This document shows, piece by piece, positions 55,351-64,000 of a stretch of DNA of 64,000 bases. A program made the position numbers and the translations under genes. The number at the start of each line of letters is the position of its first letter. Position 1 is the stretch's first letter. Origin of the DNA: Sthenelais limicola (taxonomy: Eukaryota; Annelida; Polychaeta; Phyllodocida; Sigalionidae); assembly GCA_942159475.1 (NCBI GenBank), contig OW804096.1, forward strand, positions 18,996,906-19,060,905. Direction: 5' to 3'. The notes below the pieces were generated by a model, which worked only from the letters and a program-made list of their open reading frames with translations, was not told the origin of the DNA and searched no databases.

Positions 55351-55567
55351 GGGTCAAATCGTCAGAAAATGTACAATTCGCCTCCACAAATATTTTCAAA
55401 TAATCCGAATTTAAGACAAGAATTCACTGCAACATAACCATACAGATTGTTTGAATCAAGGCAATACCCAATATACTTAGGTATATCTAACAATTTGTCA
55501 GTCTTATTTATCGGAGTTTACTAAATGTGCAGATCTGCCGATTGTACATTTTTTGAAGATCTGACCC
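55351..55567 (-). mobile_element. MITE family 1 copy, TSD ATTA
   Basis: Type C, slightly shortened. ATTA on both sides. Confidence 0.9.
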
Positions 55568-55597
55568 ATTAGTACCCGGCTCCAGACCCAACTGCAA

Positions 55598-55650
55598 ATT
55601 AAATATGTGATGTGTCACACAGAAATAAGTCTTAAAGTGAGATTAAACGG
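55598..55650 (+). mobile_element. MITE family 2 tip fragment
   Basis: 'atgtgatgtgtcacacagaaataagtc' only. Confidence 0.5.
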
Positions 55651-55736
55651 ATTTCATTTTTGTGACAAATGATATTGTTTAACCTTGTACTTAATCAGTG
55701 GTGGCTGAGAAAAGCAACACAAGTTGTAATGCTATT

Positions 55737-55971
55737 GGGTCAGAATCTCAGAAAATGTACAATTGGCAGCTTTACACATTAAGGAAATTCTCCTAAATTA
55801 GGCTGAAAAATGAAGAATACCGGGAATAACTGAGTATATTTGGTATTGCATTGATTTAAAGTATCAGTTCTGTTATGTTAAACTGCATTTTGAAGCTCAT
55901 TTTTTTCTTAAATGTGGGTTATTTGAGAGGATTGGTGAAGGTGAATTGTACATTTTCTGACAATCTGTCAC
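55737..55971 (+). mobile_element. MITE family 1 copy, TSD TATT
   Basis: Type B. Right end CTGACAATCTGTCAC. TATT on both sides. Confidence 0.9.
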
Positions 55972-56198
55972 TATTGCTGAAAAAAACATTACTTAAACAG
56001 AAGCACACTTAACTCGAAATTTATATCTAAAGAGTACAGAAGACATTCGAGGTGGCAATTTAGTCAAAATAGGGAACAAAAAAGTCACTAATCAATTAAC
56101 TAAATGTTTCCTTGCTTTGGAGGATATGATGCTTGAGGTGCTTTTCATTGCAGAAACCCTTCCATCGACGCCACCATTGTTCAAAACAAAGTGTATCA

Positions 56199-56402
56199 GG
56201 GTCAGATTTTCAGAAAATGTACAATTCTCCTTCACCAATCCACTCAATAACCCACATTTAAGGGAAAGGTGACGTTCAAAATAGAGTTTAACACAACGAA
56301 ATTACTCTGATATACACATTATTCATAACCTTTCAGTCTAATTAGGCAGAAGCTAGCAAATGTGTAGAGCTGCCAAATGTGCATTTTCTGAAAATCTGAC
56401 CC
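56199..56402 (-). mobile_element. MITE family 1 copy, TSD ATCA
   Basis: Type E ('gttcaaaatagagtttaacacaacg'). ATCA on both sides. Confidence 0.92.
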
Positions 56403-56450
56403 ATCAACTTGACATCCACTATAGTAACGTGCATTTGGAATGGTACCACT

Positions 56451-56530
56451 GGGTCAGATTTTCAGAAAATGCATTTTGAATTTACTAAATGTGTACAGCT
56501 GCCAATTGTACATTTTCTGAAAATCTGACC
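56451..56530 (-). mobile_element. MITE family 1, internally deleted (80 bp)
   Basis: Both termini present, about 24 bp of subterminal sequence left. Confidence 0.88.
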
Positions 56531-56539
56531 GGTATATAT

Positions 56540-56774
56540 GGGTCAGGGCGTCAACAAATGTACAATCTACAGCTCTACACATCTATCAAATCCTGCTAAA
56601 TAAGAGTGAAAAATGATAAATACTAGGTATATCTGAGTATATTCTGTATTGTATTCATTCAATAAATCTCTCTGGTTATGTTGAACTGTATTTTGAACCT
56701 GATTTTTGTCTTAAATTTGGGTTATTTGAGAGGATTGGTGAAGGTGAATTGTACATTTTCTGGCAATCTGACGC
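56540..56774 (+). mobile_element. MITE family 1 copy
   Basis: Type D. Left GGGTCAGGGCGTCAAC. Right CTGGCAATCTGACGC. Confidence 0.88.
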
Positions 56775-56944
56775 TATTGCGGCTGCTCTTTGCCGTATTT
56801 TGTCCTCCATTAATTACCAGGACATCACTTGTATTAGATTCGCGGTGAAGAGAAAACAAGGAGAAGCGAAGAGAGTGCGAAAGAAAACTATCGATTCTTC
56901 CCTAACACAGTCCTAGAGGATATCAATGTCAAGCCTTTATACTG

Positions 56945-57453
56945 CCGGGTGCCTGGGTGGTGGTGGGGAGGTGTGGGGGAGGTGGAGAGGGGTGAGGTAG
57001 AGAGGGGAGGAGAGCGGGAGGGGGAGGGGAGGGAAGGGGAGAGAGGGTGGTGGGAGAGAGGGTGGTGGAGGCAGGGGAGGGGAGGAGGGGAGAGGGGAGG
57101 GAAGAGAGGAGGGGAGGAGGGGAGGGAGAGGGGAGGAGAGCGGGAGGGGGAGGGGAGGGAAGGGGAGAGAGGGTGGGGGAGAGAGGGTGGTGGAGGCAGG
57201 GGAGGGGAGGAGGGGAGAGGGGAGGGAAGAGAGGAGGGGAGGAGGGGAGGGAGAGGGGAGGAGAAGGGGAAGGGTAGAGAGGTGAGGGAGGAAGGGCGGG
57301 GAGAGATGGTGGGGGAGATAGGACAGAGAGAGGAGGGGAGAGAGAGACGGGGAGAGAGGAGGGGCGAAAGGAGGGGAGAGAGGAGGGGAGAGAGGAGGGG
57401 CGAAAGGAGGGGAGAGAGGGAGGGGGGAGGGGGGAGGGGAGAGAGGAGGGGAG
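56945..57453. repeat. G-rich purine tract up to the assembly gap
   Basis: GGGGAGAGAGG-type sequence with a larger unit of about 130 bp repeated (57000-57140 resembles 57120-57260). Frames across it and the gap are not genes. Confidence 0.93.
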
Positions 57454-57653
57454 NNNNNNNNNNNNNNNNNNNNNNNNNNNNNNNNNNNNNNNNNNNNNNN
57501 NNNNNNNNNNNNNNNNNNNNNNNNNNNNNNNNNNNNNNNNNNNNNNNNNNNNNNNNNNNNNNNNNNNNNNNNNNNNNNNNNNNNNNNNNNNNNNNNNNNN
57601 NNNNNNNNNNNNNNNNNNNNNNNNNNNNNNNNNNNNNNNNNNNNNNNNNNNNN
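57454..57653. other. Assembly gap (200 N)
   Basis: Exactly 200 N, following the purine tract. The true length is probably unknown. Confidence 0.99.
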
Positions 57654-57690
57654 CGTCATGGGATGTTCTAGATAGGGACCCCGGGCTTAA

Positions 57691-58123
57691 TGTGATGTGT
57701 TACAGGAAAATGAGTCAGAACTCGCCAATAATGGATTTTGAGATATCTTCATATTTGAAAAGATGAGATCAAGGCGATTCTAACGATAGTACACATTAAG
57801 TACATGTAAGTAGTGTTTCTAGATTTTATGTTTGATATATAAATTCATGTTTGAATAAACGTTTCCCATATCTCTGGGCGGGCAATTACTAGTAAAGTAA
57901 CTAAATATCCTCTATACGATGACCTTTAAAACGCATAGGTATTATTTAATACATTGTCTTGTAATTTGGTACATACATGTAATTATATGACAAAGAGTGC
58001 TAAACCCCTCCCCCCCCAAAAAAAAAAACATCAGAACATCCCAACAAAGAGATCCTGTGAATAAAATACATTGACAAATATCAATTTTGCGACCTGTGAC
58101 TTATTTTCCAGAAACACATCACA
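57691..58123 (+). mobile_element. MITE family 2, complete copy
   Basis: Termini TGTGATGTGTTACAGGAAAA and 'ccagaaacacatcaca'. About 433 bp. Carries a C/A homopolymer at 58008-58028. Confidence 0.9.
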
Positions 58124-58247
58124 TATTACCACATCTTCAGGACCAGGATCTATAGCTCCCACATCTCTATATTAGACTATTATTACGGCTTTGAACAGCT
58201 GGGGTGTGGTGCAGTAGAAAATACTTCTTAACCAGTTTCGTATTTAG

Positions 58248-58482
58248 GGGTCAGATTTTCCGAAAATGCACAATTCGCCTTTACCAATCCTCTCGAACAA
58301 CCCACATTTAAGACAAAAATTAGCTTAAAAATGCAGTTTAACATAACAGAACTGAAACTTTAAACCAATGCGATACCAAATATACTCAGATACACCCAAA
58401 ATTTATCATTTTTTAGCAGAATTTAGCAGAAATTACTAAATATGTACAGCTGCCAATTGTACATTTTCTGAAAATCTGACCT
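58248..58482 (-). mobile_element. MITE family 1 copy
   Basis: Type B. Both ends clear. Confidence 0.9.
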
Positions 58483-58489
58483 TTTAAAG

Positions 58490-59245
58490 GTAGTTTTCTT
58501 TGCTAAGCAGCTGATACTAGGGAGGTTCAGCAAGTCTAACCTATGTAAACGTATCTCTGATATTTTATTTTTTTAAAATTTTATTGACAGAAGTTCTACA
58601 AGTATGTAGTAGTTCTCATTCGTCACAAAAAGCATTTAAATGAAGTTGAAGACATTAAAGTTCAGTTAACATACATTTTACAGATTCTAGTAATTTCCTT
58701 TACACAATACAGTTTAAACAACATAAAGCGGATAACCTGTATGGCTCCCTCTTGTGGCGTAGGTATCATTTATCGTCATATTTTACGCTTATATTCTTTA
58801 CATGATACAATTTAACACAAATTAACGATATATATACGAACCTACATTAAAAGGAATGGCAAAACATGGCAAAACATGGCAGGAAAGACATAAAGTAATT
58901 TATCAAGCAAAATGTTTCATGTCACAATTTATTTTGTATACATACAAATGCGACGTAATTCACAAAATAAGGTACGGGTGACGTAATTGAAATAGGGAGA
59001 TTTAGCAACCATAACGCACCAACACAACACTAACGCATCCACTATCTAGTTGTACAGTATTACCATTGTTGTGATATCTCGATAGGCCTGGCCTAATCTA
59101 GTGCCTCTCAAGATATTCATACAATGGTAATAATGTACAAATAGTTGGTGGATGCGTTGGTGTTGTGTTGGTACGTTGGTGTCTCCCTAATAGGTTTGCT
59201 TGCAGAACCTCCCTATTTGCTACACAGAAAACTCTATGCTAAGTT
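58490..59245. mobile_element. Possible element with about 45-bp inverted ends
   Basis: 'tagttttctttgctaagcag..tagggaggttcagcaag' (58492-58547) faces 'cttgcagaacctccctatttgctacacagaaaactct' (59203-59240). The interior has a minus-strand AATAAA/A-run near 58570 and the fold-back at 58994. Confidence 0.5.
58994..59188. mobile_element. Fold-back MITE, TSD AAT
   Basis: Arms of about 85 bp (AGGGAGA..ACGCACCAACACAACACTAACGCATCCAC pairing with the right half) around a loop near 59090. AAT on both sides. 195 bp. Confidence 0.82.
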
Positions 59246-59329
59246 GTATTCCTACAGTAGGGAGTTCCTAGGTAAAGCTGCACTCTCAGTTTAAGGTCTC
59301 AGACTAAAGATATTTTGTTCTGTTCGATT

Positions 59330-59610
59330 CTTTTCCAACCCATCTAAAGTTTATCATTTGACCATGGTTTTTTTTAGAATTTGGTCTTTTTGTTCTTGCT
59401 ACAGGGCTTCTAGAACGTCCTCGTTTGTATTTAGAGGACCCACCCAAATCCTTTCTTGTGATGATTTCTTATTATCGCTCACCGACGGCCATTTTCTCTT
59501 GGCAAATTCACCTACACATTCATGTATAAACATATATACCAGTTGCAGCATATTGATAAAGTATAATTGATAACGTATAAATACAGTCCAGTCATAATAT
59601 GGGTAATTTT
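59330..59610 (+). repeat. Dispersed element with one 69-bp unit, unexpanded copy
   Basis: Matches 33955-34145 and then about one 69-bp unit ('gcatattgataaagtat..gtccagtcataatatgggtaa'). Confidence 0.8.
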
Positions 59611-59654
59611 GTTCAGATTTATTTCGTCATAATAGGCCTAGCTGAGAATATACT

Positions 59655-59925
59655 TTATACTCCCTCTCTCCTCCTAACTCTCTCTCTCCTCCTCTCTCCC
59701 TCGCTCCTCTCTCCCTCTCTCCTCCTCTCTCCCTCTCCCTCTCTCTCTCTCCCTCGCTCCTCTCTCCCTCGCTCCTCTCTCCTCTAACTGTCTCTCCTCT
59801 CTCTCTTCTATGCTCTCTCCCTCTCTCCTTCCCTTTCTCTCTCTCTCCTCCTCTTTCCCTCTCTCCTCTTCTCTCCTCTACCTCTCTCCTCTTTTTTTCT
59901 TCCTCTCACACCTCTCTCTCTCACT
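59655..59925. repeat. CTCTCTCC pyrimidine low-complexity tract
   Basis: Simple sequence. Confidence 0.9.
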
Positions 59926-60039
59926 ATACGCAGCAACTAAGCCTAAAGTTATCTATATTACATAGAATATATTCAATATAATATGAATCTCCAGCCATCC
60001 CATGGCTCTAAGCCTATTGCACCATAGTAAAAGCCTCTT

Positions 60040-60274
60040 GGGTCAGATTTCCAGAAAATGTACAATTGGCAGCTGTACACATTTAGCAAATTCAGCAAGA
60101 TTAGGCTAAAATCTGGTCAATACTAGGTGAATATGAGTATATTTGGCATTGAACTGATTCTAGCAATCTGTTTGGTTAGGTTGAACTGTATTTTGAGCTT
60201 TATTTTCGTATGAAATTTGGGTTATTTACGAGGATTGGTGAAGCTGAATTGTACAATTTCTGGAAATCTGACCC
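60040..60274 (+). mobile_element. MITE family 1 copy, TSD TCTT
   Basis: Type A. TCTT on both sides. Confidence 0.92.
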
Positions 60275-60453
60275 TCTTAGCACCGTCCTATAGACCAGGG
60301 TTGGTGCATGGTCCTTGCTCTTGAGGATGGGATGGGGTCTCTCAGACTAGACTGAGATAGACTGAGAAAAAGATCATATAAAGTGCAATGCAGGTTATGC
60401 TATATGAGGGAGTTACAAGGCCTGTAAGAATGGTTTACCAAACACTCACATAT

Positions 60454-60944
60454 GGGTGAAATCTTCAGAAAATGCACAATTCACCTTCACCAATCCTTTC
60501 AATAACCCACATTTAAGTGAAAAGTGACGTTCAAAATGCAGTTTAATAGCGGAACTCCACTATAGGTAGAAAACGGCGCCAACAGGCAAAAACGGCTGCG
60601 ACAAATTTTTTGCGACGAAATATCTAATCAAGTTAGATATTTTGTAATTGTTGGCAACAAATAAATATGTTGCCAACAACCTATTTCACCCCCTCATCCA
60701 CTAGAATTTTTATTCATGTCGAATTTTCCGAATTTTTAGAAATGTCGGCGACGAATTTTGCCTGTTGGCGCCGTTTTTTACCTATAGTGGAGTTCCGCTA
60801 TAACACAATGAAAGAGATATTTCTAATCAAGACAATGCCAAAGATACTCTGATTTACCGATTATTTCTAATTTTTCTGTCTAATTTAACAGAAGTTACCA
60901 AATTTGTAGAGCTGCCAATCATGCATTTCCTGAAAATCTTACCC
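60454..60944 (-). mobile_element. MITE family 1 copy split by another MITE, TSD ATAT
   Basis: Type E. Left GGGTGAAATCTTCAG, right CTGAAAATCTTACCC. Interrupted at 60547-60800. Confidence 0.88.
60547..60800. mobile_element. MITE with TAGCGGAACTCCACTATAGG ends, TSD TAA
   Basis: 46-bp inverted ends, 254 bp. TAA at 60544-60546 and 60801-60803. Removing it restores the family 1 phrase 'cagtttaacacaa'. The 3-bp TWA duplication fits PIF/Harbinger. Confidence 0.9.
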
Positions 60945-60948
60945 ATAT

Positions 60949-61640
60949 ATACACTCAATGCTATTAGGGAGTTACAAGGCCTCTAAGAGTGGTTTACCAT
61001 ACAATCATATATAGTGCAATGCAAGTTACACTATGAGGGAGTTACAAGGCCTCTAAGAGTGGTTTACCATACAATCATATATAGTGCAATTCTAGTTATG
61101 CTATGAGGGAGTTACAAGGCCTCTAAGAGTGGTTTACCATACAATCATATATAGTACAATACAAGTTATGCTATGAGGGAGTTACAAGGCCTCTAAGACA
61201 TGTTTACCATACAATCATATATAGTGCAATACAAGTTACACTATGAGGGAGTTACAAGGAACTAAGAGTGGTTTACCATACAATCATATATAGTGCAATT
61301 CTAGTTATGCTATGAGGGAGTTACAAGGCCTCTAAGAGTGGTTTACCATACAATCATATATAGTACAATACAAGTTACACTATGAGGGAGTTACAAGGCC
61401 TCTAAGAGTGGTTTACCATACAATCATATATAGTGCAATACAAGTTACACTATGAAGGAGTTACAAGGCCTCTAAGAGTGGTTTACTATACAATCATATA
61501 TAGTACAATACAAGTTACACTATGAGGGAGTTACAAGGCCTCTAAGAGTGGTTTACCATACAATCATATATAGCGCAATACAAGTTATGCTATGAGGGAG
61601 TTACAAGGCCTCTAAGACATGTTTACCAAACACTCACATA
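60949..61640. repeat. 70-bp satellite, about 10 units
   Basis: Unit 'agggagttacaaggcctcta' plus 'agagtggtttaccatacaat' plus 'catatatagtgcaatacaag' plus 'ttacactatg'. Remnants at 60395-60453, 62089-62214 and 62439-62490. Confidence 0.95.
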
Positions 61641-61645
61641 TATGG

Positions 61646-61810
61646 GCGAAACTTTCAGAAAATGCACAATTCACCTTCACTGATCCTTTCAATAACCCTC
61701 TAAATTTCTAATCAAGAAAATGCCAAAGATACTCTGATTCACCCATTATTTATAATTTCTCTGTCTTGATTAACAGAATTTACCAAATTTGTAGAGCTGA
61801 CGATTATGCA
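61646..61810 (-). mobile_element. MITE family 1 copy, internally deleted, right end lost
   Basis: Type E. Left GGGCGAAACTTTCAG. Confidence 0.8.
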
Positions 61811-61855
61811 AGGGATTTACGAAACACTTATCATCATTTTTTACATCACTTATAT

Positions 61856-62083
61856 GGGTCAGAAAAATGTACAATTCACGTTCATCAACTCTCCCAAATA
61901 ACTCAAATTTAAGACAAAAATCAGGTTCATAATACTGTTCAACTTAACCAAACAGACTGTTTGAATCAAGGTAATACCAAATATACCCATATATACCTAG
62001 TGTTGATGATTTTGTAGTCCAATATAGCTGAATTTACAAAATATGTCGATCTGCCAATTGTACATTTTCTGAAAATCTGACCC
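61856..62083 (-). mobile_element. MITE family 1 copy, TSD ATAT
   Basis: Type C. The left tip is shortened (GGGTCAGAAAAATG). Confidence 0.9.
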
Positions 62084-62214
62084 ATATACTGCAATGCTAT
62101 GAGGGGGTGGTTTACCAAACAATCATAATATTTAGTGCAATGGAAGTTATGCTATGAGGGAGTTACAAGGCCTTTAAGAGTGGTTTACCATAGAATCTAT
62201 ATGTGGGACACATT

Positions 62215-62438
62215 TTCAGAAAATGTACAATTCAACTTCCCCAATCTTCTCAAATAACCCAAATTGCAGACGAAAATATAGTTCAAAATACAGTTCAACC
62301 TAGCCAAACAGATTGCTAGAATCAATGCAATGCCAAATATACCGAATATACCTAGTATTGACTAAATTGCAGCCTAATTTAGCAGAATTTACAAAATTTG
62401 TACAGCTGCCAATTGTACATTTTCTGGAAATCTGACCC
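62215..62438 (-). mobile_element. MITE family 1 copy
   Basis: Type A. Left GGGACACATTTTCAG. Flanks ATGT/ATAT. Confidence 0.9.
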
Positions 62439-62700
62439 ATATAGTGCAATGCTATGAGGGAGTGGTTTACCAAACACTCATATATACTGCACAGGGCCCT
62501 ACATAAGGCAACTATCTATACACAAGTCTCTTGATACCCTGAAACCACTGTGTAGGAGAAGCTTTTAGAGCGGGCCTAGGTTTGGTAATGTACTTATTGA
62601 GTCTGTGCTTGTGTAATCTAACACATTTCCCTTTGTCAATGATGCTGCCAGCCTTGTGTATGCTCCCCTTTAGGCTCTCTACAATAGGGGTATTGTGTAT

Positions 62701-62934
62701 GTGTCAGATTTTCAGAAAATGTGCAATTCGCCTTCACTAATTCTCTTAAATAACCCACATTTAAGAAAAAATCAGCTTCAAAATGCAGTTTAACATAACA
62801 GAACAGATACTATAAATCAATGTGAGATACTCAGATATACCAGGTATTCTTCATTTTTCTAATTAAGCAGTAATTTCGCAGTATTTCGTAAATGTCTAGG
62901 GCTGCCGATCGTACATTTTCCGAAAATCTGACCC
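62701..62934 (-). mobile_element. MITE family 1 copy
   Basis: Type B. Left GTGTCAGATTTTCAG. Right CCGAAAATCTGACCC. Confidence 0.88.
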
Positions 62935-63305
62935 TTATATGTGTCACAGGAAAAATTATAGCTAATAAGTATTATATCTTATAGCACATCATGAAATCAC
63001 TTATGTACTGTGGTCCAGATATATTGAACAATCTTCCACCCGAAATATGGAGGGAGGTAAACGGAAATTAAAATAATCACATTTTGACAGAGTGACATGA
63101 GAAAAGTGGTCTAAACAGTTAAAACTTAACATTTAATGCATGAAGGTACGATTACTGTTTTTCAGAAAGATATAATTCTTCATACTTATTCATCATGTTA
63201 TGTACCATCTCATCTCATTCCAACACCTTTTATTACATTATATCCTAAATATCTGTCTAATGTAAAGGATTAACAGCCAGTGCAACTGTGAAAACCAGAT
63301 AATTA
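62935..63305. other. No feature seen
   Basis: AT-rich sequence. Confidence 0.5.
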
Positions 63306-63307
63306 AT

Positions 63308-63344
63308 CTGATCCTCAATAAAGTATACTTTATCGAGGAATCAG
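63308..63344. repeat. Near-perfect 37-bp palindrome
   Basis: CTGATCCTCAATAAAGTA faces TACTTTATCGAGGAATCAG, next to the larger palindrome. Confidence 0.88.
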
Positions 63345-63347
63345 AAT

Positions 63348-63421
63348 ACGAATAATCAGAAGGGTGTGGCCTTTTCCATCCCTATAGGGATGGAAAAGGC
63401 CACACCCTTCTGATTATTCGT
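63348..63421. repeat. Perfect 74-bp palindrome H4
   Basis: 37-bp arms with no mismatch and no loop, centre at 63384/63385 (CCCTATAGGG). Arm begins ACGAATAATCAGAAGGGTGT. Confidence 0.96.
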
Positions 63422-63589
63422 TCGCAGATGTCAGAAAAGTTCCTTAATGTAAAAATGATAGAGGAGCCATAAGTTGCTGCACTGAAGCTTTACCACCTCG
63501 CGAGTAGGCCCATGCGAAAAGTAAAATGTGATGATGACAAATAATGTAATATGGTAAAAGTTATAATTTAACGAGAAATGGAATATTCA

Positions 63590-64000
63590 ACGGTCAGTAT
63601 GTGAGAGCACGACAGGGAACATTGTGTAATTGTTGTTTTTATATGTACTACTGTTTTTAAGAAATTAGCCTGATCTATACTTAAACTATCTGTATATTAA
63701 TCAGATAGGTACCCATTTGTATCACTGTACTACTACTAGAAGTAACAGTAAAGTTGTATAGTTTGATCAGTCACTAAGTAGGAAAATGATTAATTAAAAA
63801 TTTAGTGTTGTAGAATTAGATAGATTCAGTATCTCTCTTATTATTTTTTATTTACTCTCTTTTCGTGTATTAAATTTATGATTAATATCTTGATGTAACT
63901 TAAAAGTAATTAAAACTCAGGCTATTCTGGGAATATTCATACTGCCGTATGGAAATGTCTGTGTCCTGAATAACAAAATTTCAAAATCAAAATCAATCTA
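63590..64000 (+). repeat. Dispersed repeat P, copy 3 (runs to window end)
   Basis: 'ggtcagtatgtgagagcacga' at the left and 'caggctattctgggaatattc...gtcctgaataacaaaatttc' at the right. Longer middle than the other copies. Confidence 0.6.

Noticed and set aside
56937..57671. 240-codon frames spanning the N gap
   Set aside because: Purine simple repeat plus unknown bases. Not evidence of coding.

Overview
This window looks like intergenic or deep-intronic DNA from an animal, most likely a marine invertebrate. That is an inference from AT-rich sequence, an L1/Tx1-type LINE, many MITE families, long minisatellites and a decayed gene of a kind I remember from cnidarian, mollusc and fish genomes. 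I see no host protein-coding gene, rRNA or intact tRNA. Almost everything recognisable is mobile or tandemly repeated DNA. There is one 200-base assembly gap (57454-57653).

The main element is a full-length LINE on the minus strand (10218-16667). It is flanked by a perfect 14-bp target duplication and sits in the end of an older MITE. It has a 5' UTR with promoter-like sites, an intact ORF1 and an almost intact ORF2 (endonuclease plus reverse transcriptase). ORF2 is broken by one small deletion over RT motif A. ORF1 is unusual: after the coiled coil, RRM-like and C-terminal RNA-binding regions it carries a NADAR/YbiA-type N-glycosidase domain. I regard this as the most interesting object in the window.

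MITEs: family 1 (ends GGGTCAGATTTTCAG, about 235 bp, 4-bp target duplication) has about 44 copies and fragments in several subfamilies. A paralogous empty site supports its boundaries. Family 2 (ends TGTGATGTGTTTCAG, about 400-440 bp) has about 17 copies. Several lower-copy families are also present: family 4 (ends AATAGGGGATTTGCA), two Tigger-like tandem copies, 3-bp-TSD elements at 8290 and 60547, and fold-backs. A 1.8-kb element bounded by TTAA (26970-28780) carries a degraded gene with HAFTGCD and CXC-type cysteine motifs.

Tandem arrays, left to right: pyrimidine-rich 17.4-18.0 kb; purine-rich 19.1-20.9 kb; 63-bp array 23.3-23.7 kb; 69-bp array 34.2-34.7 kb; 71-bp array 35.0-36.6 kb; compound 82-bp plus 73-bp array 37.1-38.4 kb; G-rich tracts 38.9-39.6 and 42.7-44.5 kb; 74-bp array 49.0-52.9 kb; G-rich tract at the gap; 70-bp array 61.0-61.6 kb. 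Several arrays are local expansions of units that occur once or twice elsewhere in the window, usually inside or beside a MITE. Five long hairpin palindromes, one of them a perfect 74-bp palindrome, lie near copies of a dispersed repeat here called P.

All counts, alignments and boundaries were made by eye. Family names are working labels.
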